This document shows, piece after piece, positions 8,104 through 13,893 of a stretch of DNA of 13,893 nucleotides. Location: the NCBI GenBank assembly GCA_018067055.1, contig JAGPVK010000134.1:1-13893 (forward strand), in the 5' to 3' direction. Both the position numbers and the translations under genes were made by a program. The first letter of the stretch is position 1; each line of letters starts with the position of its first letter. The notes beneath the pieces were generated by a model. That model was not told the origin of the DNA and did no database searches. It saw nothing but the letters and a program-made list of their open reading frames with translations. Source of the stretch: Sphingomonadales bacterium (GTDB lineage: Bacteria; Pseudomonadota; Alphaproteobacteria; Sphingomonadales; Sphingomonadaceae).

Positions 8104-8743
8104 AATAGTTCTCCTTATCCGGTTATGCCTCTGGAAAGCTGAGAACCTCAAACGACCTGAAAGGCCGCCATTGGCACCGGTATGAGTGCTTTCCATGTGG
8201 AATGAGCGTGCCGTTAAGACGAAGCGGAGCAAAATGCAACCACAAATTGGCGAAGTAAGAGAGCGGCAAGGGGCACGGAGGGTGCCCTGACGTGCAAATA
8301 TCTGATTGAGTTAAAACGGTTCGGTCGAGTTAGCGCCTGTCGGTGTCAAGTTAAACGAGCACTCCCAAAGATAATTGGCTGTTTGCCTATGCGGATAGGT
8401 ATATTCCCCGAGTAAAGTTCATACTGGATCAGTGTTACAGGCGATCACCATTGGTGTTTCGGTGCTGCTTGATGGACGTTTTCCATGTCATTGTTGTGAA
8501 CAACGCTAATCTCTCGTTCTCACGACTGCCTGTCCGATCGCATTTTCAAGAGAAAGAATCCAAATGTTAGACTGGTTGGCCGAATCGCGAACGGAAAGAG
8601 GTCAAAAAAGACTGCGACTACAGACTGATACTCTCCTCTTTCCATCATGCTCCATTCGGCAACACTGCTCCGGCGCCGTTCCATCATTATACGGTCAACA
8701 ATGATATGTTGCTCCGGATGCTTCCGGTAAAGCGCTCGCCCTG
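8104..8743. other. 640-bp divergent intergenic region (rpsB leader plus cytochrome gene upstream region)
   Basis: No supported gene. The rpsB side (8104 to about 8290) should hold the rpsB promoter and leader; I see no clear -35/-10 pair. It contains an 8-bp complementary pair (8132-8139 with 8188-8195) and a GGGCAC/GTGCCC hairpin (8271-8287). The middle and right part holds several short perfect inverted repeats: CCTAT/ATAGG (8386-8399), ATGGA/TCCAT (8472-8486), GTTGT/ACAAC (8493-8504) and CCGGA/TCCGG just before the cytochrome gene. A 46-codon frame (8564-8704) and a 78-codon reverse frame (8520-8756) look non-coding. It could hold regulator binding sites or decayed sequence. Confidence 0.6.
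8132..8195 (-). promoter_or_regulatory. Long-range pairing in the rpsB 5' leader
   Basis: In the minus-strand leader, TGGAAAGC (complement of 8188-8195) is perfectly complementary to GCTTTCCA (complement of 8132-8139), closing a 48-nt internal segment. The segment ends about 16 nt before the AAGGAG ribosome binding site of rpsB. S2 represses its own mRNA in other bacteria through leader structure. Whether this element does so here is inference; an 8-bp match in a leader of this size can also arise by chance. Confidence 0.3.
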
Positions 8744-9328
8744 ATGGCCAGGTCACCTACTCTACTCGGCCGTGAAGTCTTACCCTTCTATGCTTCGCTG
8801 CTTGTGCTGGTCGGCGTGGCTCTTTTGCTCGATACATTGCTGCACCTGGGCAATATGGTCTGGATCGGTCGTTATCTGGGTATCCCGGGAATTCTCCTGA
8901 TCCTCGCATCCGCGCGCTATTCGATGCGCAAGCATAAGCTGATTTCTTCGGGAAAGCCCGGCAAGCTGTTGATCGAACACGAGCGGTTGGCCTGGCTCGG
9001 GTCGTTGCTGGTACTTGTCCATGCCGGCATTCATTTCAACGCGTGGCTGGGCTGGCTAGCAGTCGTCGCCATGTGCATAAATGTCGCCAGCGGCTTGACC
9101 GGTAAATATCTGCTGGGTCGCGCCCACAAACGCTCCGCTGCCAAGCGTCGAGCACTGGCGGATGCAGGCCTGTCGACAGATGAAATCGCAGAGCGCATCC
9201 ATTTCGACAGCCTTACGTTTAATCTCATAAAACAGTGGCGGGTGATCCACGTACCAATCACGCTGGCATTTGCCGGGCTCGCGCTTGCTCATATCATCGC
9301 GATCAGTCTGTTCTGGAACTGGAGATGA
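8744..9328 (+). CDS. Membrane protein, putative diheme cytochrome b subunit
   Basis: A 194-aa integral membrane protein with five predicted helices at about 14-35, 41-57, 79-101, 103-123 and 166-191. The loop after helix 4 is strongly basic (RAHKRSAAKRR), placing it in the cytoplasm and the C terminus in the periplasm. Two His pairs, H79/H93 in helix 3 and H169/H183 in helix 5, are each spaced 14 residues, the classic arrangement for two bis-His b hemes stacked across a membrane; H97 is extra. I do not recognise a named family with certainty; it resembles short cytochrome b or ferric-reductase-like membrane domains without flavin or NAD domains. The stop overlaps the start of an eight-heme cytochrome c gene (ATGA), so the two are most likely partners, probably moving electrons from quinol to the periplasm. 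No Shine-Dalgarno precedes the ATG; CTG is the only alternative nearby. Confidence 0.78.
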   Translation: MARSPTLLGREVLPFYASLLVLVGVALLLDTLLHLGNMVWIGRYLGIPGILLILASARYSMRKHKLISSGKPGKLLIEHERLAWLGSLLVLVHAGIHFNAWLGWLAVVAMCINVASGLTGKYLLGRAHKRSAAKRRALADAGLSTDEIAERIHFDSLTFNLIKQWRVIHVPITLAFAGLALAHIIAISLFWNWR

Positions 9329-10065
9329 AGCACCGCAAACTTCTGGCAGGGGTTATCATCGTGCTTGCGGCACTGATCGCATTGTTGTTCGTTTATCCGC
9401 ACCAGATGATTGCACCCGGAGCGCTGATCCCGGCCCATAGCCAGTTACAGCAGGATTGCTTCGCCTGCCACGCGCCATTACGCGGTGTCTCATCCGCGCG
9501 GTGCATCGCATGCCACGTGCCAGCCGAGATCGGGATCAGGACGACCAAGGGCCTCCCGGTTAGCAATCATTCGCAAACAACCGCATTCCATGCCGATTTA
9601 AAAGAGAGCAACTGCACCGCCTGCCATAGCGATCATGCCGCGGTCTTATTAGCGCAAAGCAACGCAAAACCGTTTAATCATGGCTTGCTCAAGCCAAGCA
9701 CGGCAGCGCAATGCACCTCCTGCCATGCAAAGCCCAAGGACGGCCTGCATGACACAATCATCAGCGGATGCGCGCAATGCCACACCACAAGAGCATGGAC
9801 GCCTGCAAATTTTGCGCATGAAAAATATTTCAGACTAGATTCCGACCATAATGTCGCTTGCACGACATGCCATAAGGGTAATGAGTTCAAGACGGTGACC
9901 TGCTATGGCTGCCATGAGCATCAGCAGACGCAGATCATTGCCGAGCATGCCGAGGAAGGCATTCGCAACATTGACAATTGCGCCCGCTGCCACCGCAGCA
10001 GCTCCGGGGAAGGTGGAGAACATGGCGGCGAGGAGCGCGAAGGCGGCGAGCACGATGACGATTGA
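9325..10065 (+). CDS. Membrane-anchored octaheme c-type cytochrome (cytochrome c3-like)
   Basis: A 246-aa protein with an N-terminal membrane anchor or signal (basic HRK, hydrophobic 6-24) and a periplasmic part with eight CxxCH heme sites starting at residues 45, 60, 97, 130, 149, 179, 193 and 219. Outside these motifs at least ten His remain (38, 82, 89, 104, 119, 142, 165, 175, 199, 208), enough for bis-His ligation of all eight hemes. The segment FAHEKYFRLDSDHNVACTTC (163-182) follows the F-x-H, F-x-L, H, CxxCH pattern typical of cytochrome c3/c7-like multiheme proteins. The last 22 residues are low complexity (Gly, Glu, His, Asp). I chose the ATG at 9325, in the ATGA overlap with the cytochrome b gene, over an upstream in-frame extension lying inside that gene. 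Likely role: periplasmic electron wire for the b subunit; the acceptor is unknown. Confidence 0.85.
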   Translation: MKHRKLLAGVIIVLAALIALLFVYPHQMIAPGALIPAHSQLQQDCFACHAPLRGVSSARCIACHVPAEIGIRTTKGLPVSNHSQTTAFHADLKESNCTACHSDHAAVLLAQSNAKPFNHGLLKPSTAAQCTSCHAKPKDGLHDTIISGCAQCHTTRAWTPANFAHEKYFRLDSDHNVACTTCHKGNEFKTVTCYGCHEHQQTQIIAEHAEEGIRNIDNCARCHRSSSGEGGEHGGEEREGGEHDDD

Positions 10066-10261
10066 CCGGGATTGGCGCGCGCCGCTTAACCGATAAGCAT
10101 GGCGAGAACGAAGCGAACAACCTGTGCTAATGCTCGCTTACGGGAGCCAGCGGCGCGTCCCTAATATCATAATTGCAAATGCTCTCGAGCACATCGGATA
10201 GACTAAGAACACAGCTTTTCTGAATCCCACCTTCTTTTTGGGGGCGTGTTCCAAATAGGGC
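10066..10261. other. Noncoding stretch after the cytochrome operon
   Basis: About 200 bp with no supported gene and no convincing terminator for the cytochrome pair. A perfect GC palindrome (GGCGCGCGCC, 10074-10083) and a short GCTTA/TAAGC hairpin (10084-10098) lie just after the stop, but neither has a T tract behind it. The right part is AT-richer and leads into the candidate promoter of the small gene. Confidence 0.5.
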
Positions 10262-10291
10262 TTGACAATGAGAACAGATATGGAACATTAA
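10247..10291 (+). promoter_or_regulatory. Candidate promoter with flanking inverted repeat, upstream of the small membrane protein gene
   Basis: A perfect -35 hexamer TTGACA lies at 10262-10267. The -10 is weak (CATTAA at 10286-10291, 18-nt spacer). The perfect 7-nt arms TGTTCCA (10247-10253) and TGGAACA (10281-10287) bracket the -35 and could be a regulator site. The start codon is 33 nt further on. Promoter and operator functions are inferred from sequence only. Confidence 0.35.
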
Positions 10292-10323
10292 GGGTTCATT
10301 GATAGAACGAATGGAATTACCAC

Positions 10324-10566
10324 ATGCTCAGCATCGCTATCTCAACTTTTTTCGCACTCGCGTTTCTTGGCTCTGTCATCGTCATCGCGATGATGTTTTT
10401 TCAATATCGGGACAGGATTGCGAGCGTCATTCAAAATGAGCTGCGGGTTGATCCTGCTGAAGCCATTTTCCCGTCATCGGTCTATCGCCACCGGACAGTC
10501 AAATCACCTCAGCTCATGATCCAGCATCGCTCGCTGCAGCCCGTTCCGCTGCGCGCTGCCGCTTGA
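10324..10566 (+). CDS. Small single-helix membrane protein, function unknown
   Basis: An 80-aa frame. Residues 3-26 form one clean transmembrane helix (IAISTFFALAFLGSVIVIAM), followed by FFQYRDRI and a cytoplasmic-type basic tail with several Pro and Arg. Reasons to believe it: a helix with a sharp polar boundary, an ATG with a perfect TTGACA upstream, and a location in an otherwise empty gap. Reasons for doubt: no clear Shine-Dalgarno, and the last 53 nt overlap the 3' end of the convergent pssA, so the C terminus is constrained by another gene. I recognise no family; no function is proposed. Confidence 0.55.
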   Translation: MLSIAISTFFALAFLGSVIVIAMMFFQYRDRIASVIQNELRVDPAEAIFPSSVYRHRTVKSPQLMIQHRSLQPVPLRAAA

Positions 10567-11308
10567 CCTTGGCATAGCTACGGACGCTGAACGGAATCAG
10601 TATCAGATAGCCGGTACTGATCGCTGACAGCATGATCCAGGGAGAGTTGATCAGCGCAACGCCGGTCAACGCGATAATGGCGATCGCTTCCAGTCTGATA
10701 TTCTTTCGCAAGCGCAGCGAGGACCAGCTGTAGGTCGCCGTGTTGGAAAGCATCAGAAAAGCGATCAGCACGATCCAGGGCGACACGATTGCATAATGAC
10801 GGAAAATTTCCTCACCGGTAATCATCCACAGATATAGCGGCAGCATCGCCAGTCCGGCGCCAACCGGTGCCGGGATACCGGTCAAGAATCCGGCCGACTT
10901 GTGCGGCTGGTCATCGGCATCAATCAAGGCGTTGAACCGCGCCAGCCTGAGAGCGCATGCGACTACCATGGTCAGCGCGAGCACCCAGCCAAATTGCGGC
11001 ATATATTGGGTAGACCAGAGATACATGACGAGCGCCGGCGATACGCCGAAGGCGATCACATCGGACAGCGAATCCAGTTCCGCGCCAAAACGGCTCTGCG
11101 CATTCAGCAGGCGAGCAATCCGGCCATCCAGGCCATCCAATATGCCAGCCAGAACGATCGATGCAGCGGCCAGCACCCAATTGTCCATATAGGCGAAACG
11201 AACACTGCTCAGGCCGACACACAGAGCCAGCGCCGTCACCGCATTCGGGACGAAGGCGCGCAGGGGAATACCGCGCTCGGGTCGCGTCAGTGAATCCTTT
11301 TTAGCCAT
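10514..11308 (-). CDS. pssA: CDP-diacylglycerol-serine O-phosphatidyltransferase
   Basis: Transfers the phosphatidyl group of CDP-diacylglycerol to L-serine, giving phosphatidylserine in the inner membrane. The 264-aa protein is a polytopic member of the CDP-alcohol phosphatidyltransferase family with the exact motif D61-G62-x2-A65-R66-x8-G75-x3-D79-x3-D83, plus D58 just before; these Asp residues bind the metal and CDP. The identity as a serine rather than a glycerol or choline enzyme rests on the adjacent psd and on the overall N-terminal sequence (RPERGIPLRAFVPNAVTALA). It follows psd by 37 nt; the gap holds a GGACG/CGTCC hairpin (11315-11340). The tail (KVKRQRAAERAAASDAGS) is overlapped by the convergent small gene. 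Confidence 0.93.
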   Translation of the reverse strand: MAKKDSLTRPERGIPLRAFVPNAVTALALCVGLSSVRFAYMDNWVLAAASIVLAGILDGLDGRIARLLNAQSRFGAELDSLSDVIAFGVSPALVMYLWSTQYMPQFGWVLALTMVVACALRLARFNALIDADDQPHKSAGFLTGIPAPVGAGLAMLPLYLWMITGEEIFRHYAIVSPWIVLIAFLMLSNTATYSWSSLRLRKNIRLEAIAIIALTGVALINSPWIMLSAISTGYLILIPFSVRSYAKVKRQRAAERAAASDAGS

Positions 11309-11345
11309 CAGCTTGGACGCACTTGGCCATCCGGCCGTCCAGCGA

Positions 11346-12080
11346 TCATTGGCCTACACCTTCAATCTCTTTCATCTCGCCAATCACGGCGATTACGGTT
11401 TCGCCAGCGATGGTCCGCTGCCCCAACACAACATTCGGCAAGGTGCCCTTGGGCAAATAGACATCCACGCGGCTGCCAAAACGGATCAGTCCGATTCGCT
11501 GTCCGGCGGCGACAAAATCGCCTTCCTTGACAAAGGCCATGATCCGCCGGGCCACCAGACCCGCAATCTGGGTAAAACCAACCTTGAGCCCGTCATTGCG
11601 CTCGACCAGAAAATGCTGTCGTTCATTTTCGTCGCTCGCCTTGTCCAGATCTGCATTGAGAAATTTTCCGGAAATATAAGCCTGACGTTTCACCGTTCCC
11701 TCGATCGGCGTGCGATTGATATGCACGTCGAACACGCTCATGAAAATCGAAACCCGGATCAATTCTTCCGCGCCAAGGCCACCTTCGCCCTGAAGTTCAA
11801 CCGGCGGTATCACCGGCATGATCAGGTTCACCAGGCCATCAGCGGGGGCGACTATATATTTGTCGTCGAGCGGCGTAACCCGTTTCGGATCGCGGAAAAA
11901 CGCCAATACCCAGACGGTGAGACCAGCCATCGGCCAGGCCAAAGTCTCCCAGGCCATGACAGCAAAAAATGCGGTGATAACCCCGGCGATGACCGCAAAT
12001 TTGCGGCCCTCGGGATGAATGGGCGGGAAAGCCCATTTGGCTTCCCCCAGTCCCTTGTTTGAATATTTTTCGATTGCCAT
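11346..12080 (-). CDS. psd: Phosphatidylserine decarboxylase, short form
   Basis: Decarboxylates phosphatidylserine to phosphatidylethanolamine using a pyruvoyl group made by self-cleavage. The 244-aa protein belongs to the short bacterial form. A hydrophobic N-terminal region (about 29-62) precedes FFRDP (61-65), followed by APADG (78-82), [11 protein letters not shown] (115-125) and the self-cleavage site [12 protein letters not shown] (199-210), where Ser203 after Gly202 becomes the pyruvoyl group of the small chain. It heads a two-gene unit with pssA, so the decarboxylase is encoded before the enzyme that makes its substrate, a common arrangement. No strong Shine-Dalgarno precedes the ATG. 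It is divergent from icd across 193 bp. Confidence 0.95.
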   Translation of the reverse strand: MAIEKYSNKGLGEAKWAFPPIHPEGRKFAVIAGVITAFFAVMAWETLAWPMAGLTVWVLAFFRDPKRVTPLDDKYIVAPADGLVNLIMPVIPPVELQGEGGLGAEELIRVSIFMSVFDVHINRTPIEGTVKRQAYISGKFLNADLDKASDENERQHFLVERNDGLKVGFTQIAGLVARRIMAFVKEGDFVAAGQRIGLIRFGSRVDVYLPKGTLPNVVLGQRTIAGETVIAVIGEMKEIEGVGQ

Positions 12081-12273
12081 GGACGCTACTTAGAGCCGGG
12101 CCATTGTTCTGACAACACTCCCGTTGATATATCGGAAATTCAACTTCGGGATTTTGCCTGACCGCCAGCAACGCAAGTCATCAACTCTGGGTTGAACAAA
12201 CGACAATCTTTGCTAAGAGGCTGGCAACATCATTCCTCCCTCTGGTTCCCGTTTCAGGAAAGAATAGAACGAT
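12081..12273. promoter_or_regulatory. Divergent promoter region psd/icd
   Basis: This gap must drive psd leftward and icd rightward unless transcription enters from outside. The best icd candidate is TTGAAC (12192-12197), a 16-nt spacer and TAAGAG (12214-12219); it overlaps a TCAAC/GTTGA inverted repeat (12181-12195). For psd, TTGTCA near 12109 on the complement has only a poor -10 partner. Both are weak matches to the sigma-70 consensus. Confidence 0.3.
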
Positions 12274-13494
12274 ATGTCGAAAATCAAGGTCAAAAACCCG
12301 GTCGTCGAAATTGACGGCGACGAAATGACGCGGATCATCTGGCAATGGATTCGCGAACGGTTGATTGAACCTTATCTCGACATTGATTTGCATTATTACG
12401 ATCTTTCGATCGAAGTCCGCGACGACACCAACGACAAAATCACCGTCGATGCCGCCAATGCGATCAAGAAGCACGGCGTTGGCGTAAAATGCGCAACGAT
12501 CACACCGGACGAAGACCGGGTCGAAGAATTTGGCCTGAAACGGATGTGGAAATCGCCGAACGGCACCATCCGCAACATTCTTGGCGGCGTCGTCTTCCGC
12601 GAACCTATCGTGATCGACAATGTCCCGCGGCTCGTGCCGGGCTGGACCGATCCTATCGTGGTCGGCCGTCATGCCTTTGGCGATCAATATCGTTGCACCG
12701 ACTTCAAGGTCCCCGGACCCGGCAAGCTGCGGCTGATCTGGGAAGGCGATAATGGCGACACGATTGACGAGGAAGTATTCCAGTTCCCGTCCCCCGGCAT
12801 CGCCATGGCAATGTACAATCTGGATGACTCAATCCGCGATTTTGCCCGCGCATCGATGAACTACGGTCTGAACCGCGAATGGCCGGTCTATCTGTCGACC
12901 AAGAACACGATCATGAAAGCCTATGACGGGCGCTTCAAGGATCTGTTCGAGGAAATCTTCCAGGCCGAATTCAAGGACAAGTTCGACAAGGCGGGAATCA
13001 CCTACGAACATCGCCTGATCGATGACATGGTGGCTTCGGCTCTGAAATGGAGCGGCAAATTTGTCTGGGCCTGCAAAAACTATGATGGCGATGTCCAGTC
13101 GGACACGGTTGCGCAGGGCTTTGGCTCGCTCGGCCTGATGACATCGGTATTGATGACACCCACCGGCGACTGTGTCGAAGCCGAAGCAGCGCATGGTACG
13201 GTGACCCGTCACTATCGCCAGCATCAGCAAGGCAAGGCGACGTCAACCAATCCGATCGCCTCGATCTTCGCCTGGACCCGCGGCCTGATCTATCGCGGCA
13301 AATTCGACGATACGCCTGATGTCACGCGCTTTGCCGAAACACTGGAACGTGTCTGTATCCAGACCGTTGAAAATGGCGACATGACCAAGGATCTCGCGAT
13401 TCTTATCGGGCCGGACCAGTCGTGGATGACCACGGAACAGTTTTTTGAAGCGGTTCGGTCCAATCTCGAAACGGAAATGCAGAACTGGAAATAG
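12274..13494 (+). CDS. icd: NADP-dependent isocitrate dehydrogenase (dimeric, eukaryote-like type)
   Basis: Oxidative decarboxylation of isocitrate to 2-oxoglutarate in the citric acid cycle, producing NADPH. The 406-aa protein matches the type II dimeric enzymes, as in mitochondria and many alphaproteobacteria, rather than the E. coli type. Seen are [12 protein letters not shown] (12-23), the substrate loop SPNGTIRN (94-101) with Arg100, Arg109 and Arg132, the catalytic-type Lys in LSTKNT (207-212), the family signature [19 protein letters not shown] (269-287) with metal-binding Asp residues, and [13 protein letters not shown] (303-315), where the Arg-His pair marks NADP preference. An AGGAA at 12256-12260 lies 13 nt before the ATG, rather far for a ribosome binding site. 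The stop abuts the stop of the convergent neighbour. Confidence 0.97.
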   Translation: MSKIKVKNPVVEIDGDEMTRIIWQWIRERLIEPYLDIDLHYYDLSIEVRDDTNDKITVDAANAIKKHGVGVKCATITPDEDRVEEFGLKRMWKSPNGTIRNILGGVVFREPIVIDNVPRLVPGWTDPIVVGRHAFGDQYRCTDFKVPGPGKLRLIWEGDNGDTIDEEVFQFPSPGIAMAMYNLDDSIRDFARASMNYGLNREWPVYLSTKNTIMKAYDGRFKDLFEEIFQAEFKDKFDKAGITYEHRLIDDMVASALKWSGKFVWACKNYDGDVQSDTVAQGFGSLGLMTSVLMTPTGDCVEAEAAHGTVTRHYRQHQQGKATSTNPIASIFAWTRGLIYRGKFDDTPDVTRFAETLERVCIQTVENGDMTKDLAILIGPDQSWMTTEQFFEAVRSNLETEMQNWK

Positions 13495-13893
13495 TCATTT
13501 TGGGCTGGTGGGAATTTCGGGCGATTGGATAGCCTCTCGCCCGAACCCCAGCCCGATGACGCGCCCGGGAAGCCGTCGCAACCATGGCATGCTGTTCAGC
13601 AGTCTCAATGCCATAAACGGCTTCGTGATTGGCTTGGTCCGTCGCAATAGCGGCGCAATCACCCTGTCCTGCGCCAATTTCTGCAAGGCTTGCATACGGC
13701 GCACTGGCCCTATTCTGCGGGCATAGACGTGCTTGAGCAGAGGATCGGGATCCTCGCCGCTCTTCATCGGACCAGCCAGAATATTGGCAGCAGTCACTGC
13801 ATCCTGAATAGCGACATTGATACCGACACCGCCAATCGGTGACATGGCGTGCGCAGCATCGCCAATCGCGAGCAAGCCGGGGCGATGCCAGCG
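13495..13893 (-). CDS. FAD-dependent monooxygenase/oxidoreductase, C-terminal part (5' end outside window)
   Basis: The last 132 codons of a gene entering from the right edge. The visible part opens with RWHRPGLLAIGDAAHAMSP and continues GGVGINVAIQDAVTAANILA, the conserved GD motif and FAD ribityl/pyrophosphate contact of the UbiH / PheA-TfdB type flavoprotein hydroxylases. A basic helical region follows (YARRIGPVRRMQALQKLAQD) with a hydrophobic C-terminal end. The N-terminal Rossmann motif and any substrate-defining region are outside, so I give no substrate and no symbol. It is convergent with icd, stop codons adjacent with no intervening base, and a shared terminator is not visible. Confidence 0.85.
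   Translation of the reverse strand, partial: RWHRPGLLAIGDAAHAMSPIGGVGINVAIQDAVTAANILAGPMKSGEDPDPLLKHVYARRIGPVRRMQALQKLAQDRVIAPLLRRTKPITKPFMALRLLNSMPWLRRLPGRVIGLGFGREAIQSPEIPTSPK

Noticed and set aside
8104..8232. N-terminal extension of rpsB
   Set aside because: S2 starts with the conserved segment at 8103, directly after AAGGAG; the upstream codons are leader.
8564..8704. 46-codon plus-strand frame in phase with the cytochrome b gene
   Set aside because: It has an AGAAAG upstream, but the sequence is polar and random-looking, and a TGA separates it from the cytochrome b frame; I do not see a broken extension of that gene.
8520..8756. Minus-strand frame of 78 codons in the divergent gap
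   Set aside because: No ribosome binding site or recognisable family, and it crosses the start of the cytochrome b gene.
9235..9324. Upstream in-frame extension of the octaheme cytochrome gene
   Set aside because: It would add 30 residues coded inside the cytochrome b gene and bury the membrane anchor; the ATG in the ATGA overlap gives a normal signal/anchor.
10074..10098. GC palindrome and short hairpin after the octaheme gene as a terminator
   Set aside because: No T tract follows either on the plus strand, and the palindrome has no loop.
11313..12062. Plus-strand frame of 249 codons
   Set aside because: Antisense shadow of psd, whose self-cleavage and other motifs are all intact.
12181..12687. 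Minus-strand frame of 168 codons over the icd start
   Set aside because: Complement of the highly conserved N-terminal third of icd; repetitive Asp/Phe/Val composition typical of an antisense frame.
1..13893. CRISPR arrays, tRNA genes, insertion sequences or phage genes
   Set aside because: No regular repeat-spacer series, no T-arm or cloverleaf-like block, and no transposase or integrase-like frame was seen on either strand.

Overview
The window reads as chromosomal core DNA of an alphaproteobacterium, most likely a sphingomonad (Sphingomonadales) of moderate GC content. The grounds are the gene order rpsB-tsf-pyrH-frr-uppS-cdsA-dxr-rseP-bamA, the short psd next to pssA, the dimeric (eukaryote-like) NADP isocitrate dehydrogenase, and the general look of the proteins. 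The order-level assignment is inference; no marker RNA is present.

Positions 1-8103 hold a minus-strand run of nine genes, read from right to left: rpsB, tsf, pyrH, frr, uppS, cdsA, dxr, rseP and bamA (bamA runs off the left edge). It joins translation (ribosomal protein S2, EF-Ts, ribosome recycling factor) and UMP phosphorylation to envelope building: undecaprenyl diphosphate synthase, CDP-diacylglycerol synthase, DXP reductoisomerase of the MEP pathway, the site-2 protease RseP and the outer-membrane insertase BamA. From frr to rseP the genes overlap by a few bases or lie 2 nt apart, two of them with non-ATG starts, which suggests translational coupling. A good intrinsic terminator follows tsf, and weaker hairpins sit between rpsB and tsf and between rseP and bamA.

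Positions 8104-8743 are about 640 bp without a supported gene, between the divergent rpsB and cytochrome genes. They include the rpsB leader.

Positions 8744-10065 (plus strand) are the least ordinary part. A five-helix membrane protein with two His pairs, each spaced 14 residues (a diheme cytochrome b pattern), overlaps by 4 nt a membrane-anchored periplasmic cytochrome c with eight CxxCH motifs. Together they look like a two-gene module that carries electrons from the quinone pool across the membrane to an unknown periplasmic or extracellular acceptor. No terminal reductase is visible beside it.

Positions 10066-10323 are noncoding with a candidate promoter. It is followed by a likely small one-helix membrane protein (10324-10566) whose 3' end overlaps the convergent pssA. 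On the minus strand, psd then pssA (12080 to 10514) encode the two steps from CDP-diacylglycerol to phosphatidylethanolamine, so with cdsA the window carries all three steps from phosphatidate. icd (plus strand, 12274-13494) runs stop-to-stop, with no base between, into the 3' part of a FAD-dependent monooxygenase-type gene that leaves the window at the right edge. I saw no tRNA, rRNA, CRISPR array, insertion sequence or phage gene.
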